Assembly: GCF_000718555.1 (NCBI RefSeq)
Contig: NZ_JOAN01000001.1
Coordinates: 496,001-560,000, forward strand
DNA length: 64,000 nt
Direction: 5' to 3'
Origin: Micromonospora chokoriensis
GTDB lineage: Bacteria; Actinomycetota; Actinomycetes; Mycobacteriales; Micromonosporaceae
The notes under the pieces were generated by a model, which was given only the letters and a program-made list of their open reading frames with translations, searched no databases and was not told the origin of the DNA. Positions 7,654-16,172 of the stretch are shown here, piece after piece. How positions within the stretch are numbered: position 1 is the first letter of the stretch; every line of letters starts with the position of its first letter. A program made the position numbers and the translations under genes.

Positions 7654-7660
7654 GCCGAAA

Positions 7661-8071
7661 TCAGGACGAGGAGCTGGCCGCTGCTGCCTTGCCGCCGCTC
7701 GATCCACCCGAGGACGAGCCAGACGACGATCCGGAAGACGACCCCGAGGAGGATGACGAGCCCGAGGACGACCCGGACGAGGACGAAGACCCCGACGAGG
7801 AGGAACCGGACGACGAGGACGAGCTGTCACCAGAGGACGACTCGGACTTCGCCGGCTTGCTGGCCGTGCCGCCGGCCGTCGTGTCGGAGCCGGACGCCCG
7901 GGAGTCGGTGCGGTAGAAGCCCGAACCCTTGAAGACGATGCCGACCGAGTTGAAGACCTTGCGCAGCCGCCCCTGACACGCCGGGCACTCGGTCAGCGGC
8001 GCGTCAGAGAAGGACTGCACCGCCTCGAGCTGGTTACCGCACGCGGTGCAGGCGTACTGGTACGTAGGCAC
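7661..8071 (-). CDS. FmdB family zinc-ribbon protein with long Ser/Gly tail
   Basis: 136 residues from GTG 8071, with an excellent GGAGGAG site 7 bases upstream. Residues 1-45 are the FmdB zinc ribbon: PTYQYACTACGNQLEAVQSF, then CPACQG, two CxxC knuckles. Residues 46-60 (GIVFKGSGFYRTDSR) are also family-typical. The last 60 or so residues are almost only Ser and Gly (SSSGSSSGSSSG runs) ending GGKAAAASSSS, unusually long compared with ordinary FmdB regulators. FmdB proteins are putative regulatory zinc ribbons of unclear function. It is followed by a strong hairpin and precedes the 5-FCL gene by only a short gap on the same strand, a common actinobacterial neighbourhood. Confidence 0.88.
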   Translation of the reverse strand: MPTYQYACTACGNQLEAVQSFSDAPLTECPACQGRLRKVFNSVGIVFKGSGFYRTDSRASGSDTTAGGTASKPAKSESSSGDSSSSSSGSSSSGSSSSSGSSSGSSSSSGSSSGSSSGSSSGGSSGGKAAAASSSS

Positions 8072-8133
8072 GTTCTCCTCCGGATCTGGACTCGGCCAGT
8101 TGGCACTCGACGTATTCGAGTGCCAATGGTGCG

Positions 8134-8811
8134 TCATTCGCCCCGGGTTCGTCCAGCGGACGTGTGGGGCGCGACACCGTGCGCCGCACCCGGGCCGCCG
8201 TCAAGCGTACGCACCCCGTCGGTGGGGGTGACGACCGCGCGCACCCGGCGGTCATGGGGCTCCGCCGGCAACGCCTCGACCAGCTCACCGTCGTGCAGGG
8301 GCACCACCGTCAGGGTCGCCTCGGGCACCCGGGCGAGTGCGCGGTCGTACGAGCCGCCGCCACGCCCGAGCCGCCGACCGTGGTGGTCGACCGCGAGAGC
8401 CGGTACGACCACCAGCTCCGCGTGTGCCACGGCGGCCACCCCGAGACGGGCACCGACTGGTTCTCGGATACCCCGACCGGCGGCGATCAAGGCATCCGGC
8501 CCGGTATAGGCCGCCCAGTCCAGATCCAGGTCGGCGAGGAGCACCGGCAGCAGCAACTCGGCGTCCGCCGGCAGCGCCGCCCGCAGCACCTCCGGGAGGT
8601 CGGGGCCGCCCGGTTCGGAGCCGACCGGCACGTACGCCGACACCCGACGTGGGCGTAGCCGGCGTACCAGAGCGACCAGCTCGGCCTGCACGCGCCCGGC
8701 GGCGGCTGCCCTGGTCGCGGCGGGCAGCGACCGGCGGCGGGCGAGCAGCTCGGCGCGGGTCTCCCGCTTCGCCACTCGGGCCACTTCCGCTTCATCAGAA
8801 AAATCCGGCAC
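8134..8811 (-). CDS. 5-formyltetrahydrofolate cyclo-ligase
   Basis: 225 residues from GTG 8811, with AGGAG placed 6 bases upstream. The enzyme uses ATP to convert 5-formyl-THF to 5,10-methenyl-THF, recycling folate in the cytosol. Visible landmarks: AKRETRAELLARRRSL at the N-terminus (substrate/ATP-binding basic helix), AYVPVGSEP, and the family signature VDHHGRRLGRGGGSYDR near residues 155-171, which forms the phosphate-binding loop. Length is a little above the family norm owing to a C-terminal extension rich in Gly/His. It is divergently transcribed from the diguanylate cyclase gene. Confidence 0.9.
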   Translation of the reverse strand: MPDFSDEAEVARVAKRETRAELLARRRSLPAATRAAAAGRVQAELVALVRRLRPRRVSAYVPVGSEPGGPDLPEVLRAALPADAELLLPVLLADLDLDWAAYTGPDALIAAGRGIREPVGARLGVAAVAHAELVVVPALAVDHHGRRLGRGGGSYDRALARVPEATLTVVPLHDGELVEALPAEPHDRRVRAVVTPTDGVRTLDGGPGAAHGVAPHTSAGRTRGE

Positions 8812-8896
8812 GCAACACTCCTGACGCAACGCCTCTCCCACGGTTGCTCTGTGTCAGCATCGCAAGCAACGGAGGCGGAACTTCCGGGGGGACCGA

Positions 8897-11269
8897 GTGA
8901 CGCTACGCGGGCGGTTGACGGCAGCCTTCCTCGTGGTGGTGCTCGGGCCGGTCCTGCTCGGTGCGCTCTTCGTCGCCTCCACGGTCGCGGCGGTCGACCG
9001 CAGCCGCTCCACCGAGCGCCTGGCAGTGGCGGCGTCCACCGTGCGTACCTCGGTCGACGCGCTCTGCCAGCAACTACGCGCCGCCGCCGACGCGGTGGCC
9101 CTCGCCGCCGACCCGGCCGTGGCCGCCGCGCAACTGGTCGGCCGGGGTCTGGCCGCCGCGATGCTGATCACCGACGTGGCCGGCCAGGTCACCTACGTCT
9201 CGCCCGGTGCGCCGTCGACCCCGTGGCAGGACTGCGCCGGCTCGACCGAGGGCTCGACCGAGGGTCCGACCAGCCCGGTCCGGGCGCTGGCCGCCCAGGT
9301 CGACCTGCTCGATCGTGGTGGTACCCGGCTGGGCACGGTGACCGCCGCGCAACTTGTCGACCCGGCCTTCGTGGCCCGACTGGCAGCGGTGACCGGGGTG
9401 GCGGTCACCCTGCTCGACAGCGGGGCGAGCGCCGCGCGGGTCACCCACACCACCGAGTCCCATGACGTACGCGACGCGGTGCTGGCCGCCGCCGTCGCCG
9501 TGCGGGGCGAGCAGGTCACCGAGACCAACGACGGCCGGTACGTGCGCAGGCTCGGGCCCTCCGACGCGCAGCCGCTGCCGCTGGTGCTCTCCGTGCCCAG
9601 TGAGCGGCCACCGGGACTGCACGCCACGCTTGTCGGGGTGGTCGTGCTGGCCGGGCTGCTCGCCGTGCTGACCGCCTGGCGGCTGGCCCGCGTCACCACC
9701 CGGCCGCTGGCGGAGTTGGCCAGCGCGGTCGACCGGGTGGCCCACGGCGACCTGACCGCACGGGTGCCGGTACGCAGCCGCGACGAGTTGGGTCGGCTGG
9801 CCGCCGCGTTCAACCGGATGACCCGAGAGACCGGGTCCTACGTCGCGGCGTTGACCAGCAACCGGGATCAGCTACGGGGGCACCTCGCGGTGCTCGGCGA
9901 CACCCTGGCCAGCACGCACGACCTGCAACGCATCCTGCGGGTGATCCTGCGCAGTGCCATCGGCGCCACCGGCGCGCGGGCCGGGGCCGTGCTGCTGGTG
10001 GAGACCGGCGGGGTGCTTGTCGCGCAGTGCACCGAGGGGTTGGACGGGCGCTGGCCGGACGAGGAGGCGGACGGGCCGCAGACGCTCCGGGTGCCGGTCG
10101 GCGTCGGCGTGGTCGGCGCCGTCGCCGCCACCGGGGAGCCGCAGCGGGGGAAGGTCGAGCCGACCGAGGCCCCGACGGGTGAGCCGCGCTGCCGCACGTA
10201 CGTCGCGGTCCCGTTCGCTGCCCCGGGCGGCGGTGCCACGGCCCCCCTCGGCGGAGCCGGAGTCGGACCTGGACTCGGACTCGGACCGTCGGGGTCGGCC
10301 GACGAGGCTGGCGCGGCGGCCGCGCTCGGCGTGCTGGCCCTCTACGACCGGCTGGGCGCCGACGAGTTCGACGACGACGACCTCGCCACCCTGCGCACCT
10401 TCGCCGGCCACGCGGCCGTGGCGGTGGACAACGTCCGGGTGCACGAGGAGGCGCAGCGGCTCTCCCTCACCGACCCGCTCACCGGGCTGTGGAACTACCG
10501 CTACCTGCGCGAGTCGATCCGGCGGGAGGTGGAACGGGCCAGCCGCTTCGGGCGGATGCTCAGCGTCCTCGCGTTGGACCTCGACCGGTTCAAGGACGTC
10601 AACGACACGTACGGGCACGCGGCGGGGGACACCGTGCTGGCCGAGTTCGCCCGGCGGGTGCGCGGTGAGATCCGCGAGGTCGACCTGGCCTTCCGCCAGG
10701 GTGGTGAGGAGTTCGTGCTGCTGCTGCCGGAGACCGACGCGCGGGGTGCGGCGATCGTGGCCGAGCGGCTCGGCGCGGCGGTACGCGACACGCCGATCGC
10801 CGTCGAGGCGTACGCCGGGCCGGTCCTGGTGACCGTGTCGGTGGGCATCGCCGTCTTCCCGGACCACGGCAGCACCGGGCGGGAGGTGCTGGAGGCCGCC
10901 GACGACGCGCTCTACGCGGCCAAGGCGGCGGGCCGCGACACGTACCGGGTCGCCGAGGTGCGCTCGGATCTGCCGACCCGGGAGATCCCGGTGCTCGCGG
11001 GTGCGGTGAGCCCACCCGACGGGCTGCCGCGCGCCGGCCAGCCCGTGCAGGTCATCCGGGAGCCGGGCGGGCCCGCCCGGCCCGACCCGGCTGTGGGCGT
11101 ACCGGAATCATCGCTGGCGGGCCCGGCGCACGCCCGGCCGGATTCGGCCGACGACACGCCGGAGAGCGCGACGGGCGCGGCACGGGCCGGCCCGGACGCG
11201 GCACGGCCGGGGTCGGGTGGCGGCGCGTCTTCCGGGCCACACCCGCCGCGGCAGAGCCGTGGCCGATAG
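8897..11269 (+). CDS. Membrane diguanylate cyclase: sensor-HAMP-GAF-GGDEF
   Basis: 790 residues from GTG 8897 (upstream GGGGGGACC). Order: transmembrane helix about residues 7-28, extracytoplasmic sensor about 30-240, second helix near 245-265 (ATLVGVVVLAGLLAVLTAW), HAMP about 266-320, GAF about 345-530, GGDEF about 540-690, then a disordered Pro/Ala/Gly tail of about 100 residues. The active-site loop reads GGEEF (RQGGEEFVLLLPETD), catalytically competent, and REVD sits exactly five residues before it, an intact RxxD inhibitory c-di-GMP site. No EAL domain is present. It should make c-di-GMP, which in actinomycetes controls development. It precedes galU by 9 bases, so co-transcription is possible. 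Confidence 0.92.
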   Translation: MTLRGRLTAAFLVVVLGPVLLGALFVASTVAAVDRSRSTERLAVAASTVRTSVDALCQQLRAAADAVALAADPAVAAAQLVGRGLAAAMLITDVAGQVTYVSPGAPSTPWQDCAGSTEGSTEGPTSPVRALAAQVDLLDRGGTRLGTVTAAQLVDPAFVARLAAVTGVAVTLLDSGASAARVTHTTESHDVRDAVLAAAVAVRGEQVTETNDGRYVRRLGPSDAQPLPLVLSVPSERPPGLHATLVGVVVLAGLLAVLTAWRLARVTTRPLAELASAVDRVAHGDLTARVPVRSRDELGRLAAAFNRMTRETGSYVAALTSNRDQLRGHLAVLGDTLASTHDLQRILRVILRSAIGATGARAGAVLLVETGGVLVAQCTEGLDGRWPDEEADGPQTLRVPVGVGVVGAVAATGEPQRGKVEPTEAPTGEPRCRTYVAVPFAAPGGGATAPLGGAGVGPGLGLGPSGSADEAGAAAALGVLALYDRLGADEFDDDDLATLRTFAGHAAVAVDNVRVHEEAQRLSLTDPLTGLWNYRYLRESIRREVERASRFGRMLSVLALDLDRFKDVNDTYGHAAGDTVLAEFARRVRGEIREVDLAFRQGGEEFVLLLPETDARGAAIVAERLGAAVRDTPIAVEAYAGPVLVTVSVGIAVFPDHGSTGREVLEAADDALYAAKAAGRDTYRVAEVRSDLPTREIPVLAGAVSPPDGLPRAGQPVQVIREPGGPARPDPAVGVPESSLAGPAHARPDSADDTPESATGAARAGPDAARPGSGGGASSGPHPPRQSRGR

Positions 11270-11278
11270 TCTCGCGGC

Positions 11279-12241
11279 ATGTCGGAGCACTCAGCGAACC
11301 CCTCATCGACGGTCGCCGCAACTGGCCGTCCCCTGGCGGTCAAGGCCGTCATCCCGGCCGCCGGACTGGCCACCCGGTTCCTGCCGGCCACCAAGGCGGT
11401 GCCCAAGGAGCTGCTGCCGGTGGTGGATCGGCCGGTGTTGCAGTACATCGTCGAGGAGGCCACACAGGCTGGCATCGGTGACGTGTTGCTGATTACCGGT
11501 CGGGGTAAGACATCGATGGTGGACCACTTCGACCGTCGTCCGGACCTGGAGACCAGGCTGGAGCAGAAGGGCGACTCCGAGCGCCTGGCCGCCGTGCGTC
11601 GGCCCAGCGAGCTGGCCGAGATCTACACCGTGCGGCAGCCCGAGCAGCTCGGGCTCGGCCACGCCATCGGGTATGCCGAGTCGCACGTCGGTGACCAGCC
11701 CTTCGCGGTGCTGCTCGGCGACGAGTTCGTCAAGCCGTCCGAGCCGCTGCTGCCGGCGATGCTGGAGTTGCAGGCCCGCACCGGCGGTGTGGTGCTCGCG
11801 TTCTTCGAGGTCGACCCGGCCGAGACGAAGCGGTACGGGATCGCTTCCGTCGAGCCCGCCGAGTCGGAGCTGACCGACATCGGCGAGGTCGTCAAGGTGA
11901 CCGGGATGGTGGAGAAGCCGCAGCCCGAGGACGCCCCGAGTAACCTCGCGGTGCTGGGCCGCTACGTGTTGCCGGGCAAGATCTTCGACGCGATCCGGCG
12001 GACCAAGCCGGGCAGCGGCGGCGAGATCCAGCTGACCGACGCGATGGAGTTGCTGCGCACCGAGGGCATCCCGGTGCACGCGATCGTCTACCGGGGCACC
12101 CGCTACGACACCGGCATGCCGCTGGGATATCTCCAGACGGTGGTGCAGATCGCCGCCGAGCGCGAAGACCTGGGCGCCGAGTTCCGGTCCTGGCTGGCCG
12201 ACTTCGTCAAGGCCGACGCGGCAGGCGGATCTGGTACATGA
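11279..12241 (+). CDS. galU: UTP--glucose-1-phosphate uridylyltransferase
   Basis: 320 residues. Converts UTP and glucose-1-phosphate to UDP-glucose plus pyrophosphate in the cytosol. The N-terminal nucleotide-binding motif VIPAAGLATRFLPATKAVPK is intact, with the catalytic Lys in PKELLPVVD; other family blocks are GLGHAIGYAE, VLLGDEFV, VEKPQPEDAPSNLAVLGRYV and GGEIQLTDAM. Length is normal. The stop overlaps the ATG of moeA (ATGA, 12238-12241), so the two are translationally coupled, an arrangement conserved in actinobacteria. Confidence 0.95.
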   Translation: MSEHSANPSSTVAATGRPLAVKAVIPAAGLATRFLPATKAVPKELLPVVDRPVLQYIVEEATQAGIGDVLLITGRGKTSMVDHFDRRPDLETRLEQKGDSERLAAVRRPSELAEIYTVRQPEQLGLGHAIGYAESHVGDQPFAVLLGDEFVKPSEPLLPAMLELQARTGGVVLAFFEVDPAETKRYGIASVEPAESELTDIGEVVKVTGMVEKPQPEDAPSNLAVLGRYVLPGKIFDAIRRTKPGSGGEIQLTDAMELLRTEGIPVHAIVYRGTRYDTGMPLGYLQTVVQIAAEREDLGAEFRSWLADFVKADAAGGSGT

Positions 12242-13551
12242 CCGCGACGGCCGACGCCGAGGCGGCCGCGAACGAGTTGACGCCGCTCGCCGACTACCTG
12301 GGCAGCGTGCTGCGCAGGTTGCGCGCGCTGCCACCACTCGACCTCGACCTCACCCAGGCACACGGCAACGTCCTCGCCGAGGACGTCGTCGCGCCGCACG
12401 CCTTCCCGGCCTTCGACCAGGCGGCCGTGGACGGCTACGCGGCACGCTGGGAGGACATTTCCGGAGGGGGCCGGGGGCCGAGCTACGTCCCGGCCCCCTC
12501 CGGCACGCCCGGCGGCCGCACCATCCGGCTCAACGTGGTCGGCGATCTCGGCGCCGCGAGCTGGCGTCCGGTCCGGCTCACCCCGGGTTCGTGCTTCTCG
12601 GTCGCCGCCGGGGCGCCGCTGCCGGTCGCCGCGGACGTCGTGGTCCCGGTGGAGTGGACCGACCAGGGCATGGCCGCGGTGGAGATCTTCCGCACCCCCA
12701 AACGGGGGTACGGGGTACGCCGAGCGGGTGAGGAGTTGCCGGCCGGCACCCTGCTCGCTCGGGCCGGCACGTACGTGTCCCCGGCACTTGTCGCGGTCTT
12801 CGCGGCGACCGGCATCGGGCACGTGGTGGTCCGGCCCAGTCCACGGGTGGTCATCGTGGCCACCGGTGACGAACTCGTCGACGTGGGCCGGGGCAGTCAG
12901 CCCGGCCAGGTGGTGGACGCGAACTCGCACGCGTTGACCGCCGCGGCGGCCGAGGTGGGCGCACTGGCGTACCGGGTGGGAATCTGCGACGACGACCCGG
13001 AGGGGCTGCGCGGGCTGCTGGAGGACCAGACGCTGCGCGCCGACCTCATCATCACCACCGGGGGCACCGGTACCGGCCCTGGCGACATGGTGCGCCGGAT
13101 CCTGTCCCGCCGCGAGGGTGGTCGCGCCGGGCCGGTCACGTTCACCGACGTGGCGCTCTACCCCGGCACCGCGCTCGGGTTCGGCACGGTCGGCGCCGAG
13201 GAGGTGCCGGTGGTCTGCCTGCCCGGCGACCCGGGCGCCGCGTTGATCGGCTTCGAGGTGCTGGCCCGCCCCGCCATCCAACTGCTCGCCGGCGCCGAGC
13301 CGGTGTTCCGGCCGAGTGTGCGGGCGCACCTGCTGGAGACCGTGTCGTCCCCGGCGGGGCTGCGCGAGTTCCGGCCGGCGCACGTCGCCGAGCGGCGCGG
13401 CGGCGGGTACACGGTCCAGCCGCTCAGCGGCGGCCCGTTCACCCTCTCCGGGCTGGCCGAGGCGAACGGGCTGCTGGTGCTCGGCGAGCGGGTCACCACG
13501 GCCGCCGCCGGCTCCACCGTGGACGTCCTGCTGCTGGACCGCCGCCGGTGA
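12238..13551 (+). CDS. moeA: Molybdopterin molybdenumtransferase (Glp/MoeA)
   Basis: 437 residues starting at ATG 12238, overlapping galU by four bases. MoeA inserts molybdate into adenylylated molybdopterin, the last step of molybdenum cofactor synthesis. Visible blocks: FPAFDQAAVDGYAARW (domain I), AGAPLPVAADVVVPVEW, GDELVDVG, and the catalytic loop TTGGTGTGPGDMVRR near residues 277-291, plus a C-terminal beta domain. Length is slightly above the usual 400. It belongs to the galU-moeA-rimJ-sepX block. Confidence 0.93.
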   Translation: MTATADAEAAANELTPLADYLGSVLRRLRALPPLDLDLTQAHGNVLAEDVVAPHAFPAFDQAAVDGYAARWEDISGGGRGPSYVPAPSGTPGGRTIRLNVVGDLGAASWRPVRLTPGSCFSVAAGAPLPVAADVVVPVEWTDQGMAAVEIFRTPKRGYGVRRAGEELPAGTLLARAGTYVSPALVAVFAATGIGHVVVRPSPRVVIVATGDELVDVGRGSQPGQVVDANSHALTAAAAEVGALAYRVGICDDDPEGLRGLLEDQTLRADLIITTGGTGTGPGDMVRRILSRREGGRAGPVTFTDVALYPGTALGFGTVGAEEVPVVCLPGDPGAALIGFEVLARPAIQLLAGAEPVFRPSVRAHLLETVSSPAGLREFRPAHVAERRGGGYTVQPLSGGPFTLSGLAEANGLLVLGERVTTAAAGSTVDVLLLDRRR

Positions 13552-13651
13552 CGCTGCCCCGGTCGGTCAGTCGACGGGTGGCTTTGGTGGGTGTGGGTGG
13601 TGCCGTGGGGCTACTTGCGCGCGACACGGTCCCGCGCGGGAGACTGTGCGG

Positions 13652-14302
13652 GTGAGTCTCTTCGGACCCGCGCGGTCACCGGGCTGGCCGGTGGAGCTGG
13701 CCGACGGCCCGGTGCTGCTGCGGCCCTACCGGCGCTCCGACGCGGCCGCTTGGTCGGAGGTGCGGCGGGCCAACCGGGCCTGGCTGGCGCCCTGGGAGTC
13801 GTCGCTGCCCGGCGGTTGGGACGAGATGAACTCACCAGCCGTGTTCCGTTGGGTGCACCGTGACCAGCGACGTTCAGCCCGCGAGGGTGAGGGCATGCCG
13901 TTCGCGGTCTGCCTGCGCGAGGGCGACCGCGAACGGCTGGTCGGGCACATAAACGTCGGCAGCATCGTGCGGCGGGCGCTCTGCTCCGGCTACGTCGGCT
14001 ACTGGGTGGATGCGCGGGTCGCCGGCCGGGGTGTGATCCCGACAGCGCTCGCGCTCGCCGTGGACCACGCCTTCGGCCCCGGAGGGCTGCACCGAGTGGA
14101 GGTCAACATCCGCCCGGAGAACCGGCCGTCCCGGCGGGTGGTGGAGAAGTTGGGTTTCCGCGAGGAGGCGTACCACGTGCGCTACATGCACATCGACGGC
14201 GCCTGGCGGGACCACATCGGGTACGCGATGACGAGTGAAGAGATCGCTGCCGAAGGTGGCCTGCTGGCCCGCTGGCATCGGGTACGCGCCAACGCGCGGT
14301 GA
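13652..14302 (+). CDS. GNAT acetyltransferase, RimJ/RimL type
   Basis: 216 residues from GTG 13652; a GTG two codons upstream is an equal alternative. The GNAT fold is seen in order: substrate-side LLRPYRRSDAAAWSEVRRAN, the beta-4 segment YWVDARVAGRGVIPTALAL carrying the acetyl-CoA pyrophosphate loop (R-x-x-G-x-G/A), and the RimJ signature HRVEVNIRPENRPSRRVVEKLGF. RimJ/RimL enzymes acetylate protein N-termini (ribosomal proteins S5, L12 in E. coli); the substrate here is unproven. Its place between moeA and sepX is conserved in actinobacteria. Confidence 0.9.
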   Translation: MSLFGPARSPGWPVELADGPVLLRPYRRSDAAAWSEVRRANRAWLAPWESSLPGGWDEMNSPAVFRWVHRDQRRSAREGEGMPFAVCLREGDRERLVGHINVGSIVRRALCSGYVGYWVDARVAGRGVIPTALALAVDHAFGPGGLHRVEVNIRPENRPSRRVVEKLGFREEAYHVRYMHIDGAWRDHIGYAMTSEEIAAEGGLLARWHRVRANAR

Positions 14303-14485
14303 GCCGTCCCACGGACGGGATCGGCGCGGCGCGGTGGCATCCCGGTCGGTGCGCCGTAACCTCAAGTAACTGCAAGCTACGGCAAGCGCTCCCCGGCCGG
14401 ACGATCCACGCACCCAAGCGCGATCGGTGGAAGATCCTGCGGTCGGGTGACGGTTGCTTCGAATTCGGTGACGGGAGGGGTGAGG

Positions 14486-15262
14486 GTGCCGACCTCGGTG
14501 CTCCTCGCCGTCCTCGCCGCCGCCGGCCTGCTCGCCCTGGCTCCGGCGTTGGTTCGCCGGTACGACGCCACCGAGCGGCTGGTGGCGGAGCGGGCGCAGT
14601 CGACGGCGCGGGTGCTCCAGCGCCGCCGACGGCGCCGCACTGTGCCAGGGCGGCGACCCGTCCATCCTCCGCGCTCACTGGTTGTCACCCTCAGTGAAGA
14701 TGTGACTACCGGAGCGTTAGGTGCGCCGGTCTCCGCGCCTCCGGCCATTCGTCGTTCCGGTCGGCTGCGTGCCGTACCCCCCGCACCCAAACGATCCCGC
14801 CGCCGCCCACCGCCGCGCCGACAGCACACCCCCGCCGTGTACCGGCGTCGCCGGGTGCTCGCCGCTCTGCTGCTCCTCAACGTCGTCGAGCTGATCGGCG
14901 TGCTCTTCGTCAGCCCCGGCTTCTGGATCGGCTTCGGGGTCACCTTCCTGCTCCTGGCCCTGTACGTGGTCCACCTGCGGGGCCGGGCCCTCGCGGGGCG
15001 TCGCCGCCGCCGCGCCCGAGCCCGCGAGGCTGCCTGGCTGGCCGCCCGGCAGGCCGAGGTGCGCCGGGAACAGGCCCGCCGGGCAGCGGCCCGCCGGGAG
15101 GCGCAGCGCCGTCTCGCCGCCCAGCGTGAAGGGGTACGCCGAGCCGCCATGGGTCTGGACCGGCCGGGCGACCTGCCGGCCGCGGTCAACGGTGGGTCGG
15201 TCTCGTATCGGCGCTCGGGTGGACTACGCGGGCGCCCCTACGAGGCCGGCCGAGGCGCCTGA
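14486..15262 (+). CDS. sepX: Divisome protein SepX/GlpR
   Basis: 258 residues from GTG 14486, preceded by GGGAGGGG. N-terminal transmembrane helix (SVLLAVLAAAGLLALAPAL), then a strongly basic cytosolic stretch (VLQRRRRRRTVPGRRP), then two adjacent central helices (VLAALLLLNVVELIGVLFVS and FWIGFGVTFLLLALYVVHL) and a coiled-coil-like Arg/Ala/Gln-rich tail. This layout and the galU-moeA-rimJ context identify the actinobacterial membrane protein SepX (GlpR in corynebacteria), which helps stabilise FtsZ rings. A membrane location at the septum is expected from the family. Confidence 0.85.
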   Translation: MPTSVLLAVLAAAGLLALAPALVRRYDATERLVAERAQSTARVLQRRRRRRTVPGRRPVHPPRSLVVTLSEDVTTGALGAPVSAPPAIRRSGRLRAVPPAPKRSRRRPPPRRQHTPAVYRRRRVLAALLLLNVVELIGVLFVSPGFWIGFGVTFLLLALYVVHLRGRALAGRRRRRARAREAAWLAARQAEVRREQARRAAARREAQRRLAAQREGVRRAAMGLDRPGDLPAAVNGGSVSYRRSGGLRGRPYEAGRGA

Positions 15263-15319
15263 CGCCCCGGCTCAGTCCCGCCCGGCCCCCGCGCGGCCCC
15301 CGCGCGGTCCCGCTTGGCT

Positions 15320-15395
15320 TGATCCACTCGGGTTCCTGGAAGTCGGGGTGTTGCGGCGTCCGGGATGCCCCGGTTTTCATGAGCCCGAGTCGATC
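15320..15395. repeat. Dispersed palindromic element, copy 2
   Basis: Left arm TTGATCCACTCGGGTTCCTG (15319-15338) pairs with the right arm CATGAGCCCGAGTCGATC (15378-15395) at about 15 of 18 positions. The left arm extended to AGTCGG is nearly identical to the reverse complement of 7600-7630. It lies between sepX and tRNA-Ala; the rest of this 256-base gap shows nothing else. Confidence 0.7.
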
Positions 15396-15518
15396 TTCCG
15401 GTAGGCCGGATCGCCGGGCAGGGGGCGGATTCGCGGTGAGGGCCAGCGACCTGTTAGCCTTGCTGCCGGCCCGCCCGGTGATAGCCGGGTGGGACCGACG
15501 AAGCCGGTTCGCCGGTGG

Positions 15519-15595
15519 GGGGCTGTGGCGCAGACTGGTAGCGCACCTCGTTCGCATCGAGGGGGTCAGGGGTTCAAATCCCCTCAGCTCCACCA
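15519..15595 (+). tRNA. tRNA-Ala (anticodon CGC)
   Basis: Full cloverleaf of 77 bases with CCA encoded. Acceptor GGGGCTG pairs with CAGCTCC (one G-U); D arm GCGC...GCGC; anticodon stem CCTCG/CGAGG around loop TTCGCAT, giving anticodon CGC (15553-15555) for the GCG codon; T arm AGGGG TTCAAAT CCCCT. The 3' end ACCA is at 15592-15595. A hairpin terminator follows. Confidence 0.96.
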
Positions 15596-15607
15596 GAAGC
15601 AGTAGGC

Positions 15608-15645
15608 CAAGGGCGGGTTCTCGTGAGATCGAGAGCCCGCCCTTG
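15608..15645 (+). terminator. Terminator of tRNA-Ala
   Basis: Hairpin CAAGGGCGGGTTCTCG / CGAGAGCCCGCCCTTG, 16 bp with one mismatch (a G-T type change) and a six-base loop, 12 bases after the tRNA 3' end, followed by GATCGTTTC. Confidence 0.85.
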
Positions 15646-15680
15646 ATCGTTTCTAGCGCCCGCACGACCGCCCCTTCTCC

Positions 15681-15751
15681 GCGATCTTGCGTTTACTGTC
15701 CCGGCATAGGGGGCATTGGGCGCATCTCGGCGACCGAAACTGCAAGATCGG
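15681..15751. repeat. Short element bounded by GCGATCTTGC / GCAAGATCGGC inverted ends
   Basis: CGATCTTGC-GTTT at 15682-15694 is mirrored by AAACTGCAAGATCG at 15737-15750, giving about 13 bp of inverted ends (one base inserted) around a 42-base core. From memory, very similar elements (GATCTTGCA...TGCAAGATC around a short GC-rich core) are scattered in Micromonospora genomes. The GCAAGATCGCG motif recurs at 47352-47362 in this window. Confidence 0.55.
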
Positions 15752-15779
15752 CGCGGGCGGGGCGTGCGACCTGCGGGTG

Positions 15780-16073
15780 CTAGCCCCCGAGCACGACCAG
15801 GCGGACGTGCACGTTGTCATCGATGGCAATGTCCTCTTTCTTGCGCACCGAGTCCCGTAGCGGCAGCACGTAGCCGCCTTCCTTGGGGAACAACGAGGTC
15901 CGCCATCGACTCCGCCCGAGCCGAACCTCGACGGGCACCATGCCCCAGCCGTACGTGACGGCCGATGCCACCTGGCTCACGAGGTCGGCGCACTCGGTCG
16001 GCACCGTCACGAAGTGGTACGGCGATGGCCCTCGCCATTCCCACACCACGCCCTCGAACTCGAACTCGATCAC
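15780..16073 (-). CDS. DUF1905 domain protein
   Basis: 97 residues from GTG 16073 (MIEFEFEGVVWEWRGPSPYH); a GTG five codons upstream is possible. The opening EFEFEGVVWEWRGPSPYHFV and the middle GWGMVPVEVRLGRSRWRTSL with final KEDIAIDDNVHVRLVV are the complete DUF1905 fold, a small beta-barrel of unknown role, sometimes fused to YdeI-type domains. Here it stands alone. The gene runs toward tRNA-Ala, with the palindromic element just beyond its stop. Confidence 0.85.
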   Translation of the reverse strand: MIEFEFEGVVWEWRGPSPYHFVTVPTECADLVSQVASAVTYGWGMVPVEVRLGRSRWRTSLFPKEGGYVLPLRDSVRKKEDIAIDDNVHVRLVVLGG

Positions 16074-16172
16074 GGCCTCACACCACACAGAACTCGTTGC
16101 CCTCGGGCACCTTCAGGAAGCTGATCGCGGGCACCCCGCCAACGTACGTGAGTCAAGAGGCACTGTCGCCGG

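Noticed and set aside
7195..7660. oriC based on the two DnaA boxes.
   Set aside because: Only two boxes, no AT-rich unwinding region and no dnaA/dnaN/gyr genes; origins in this group carry many more boxes.
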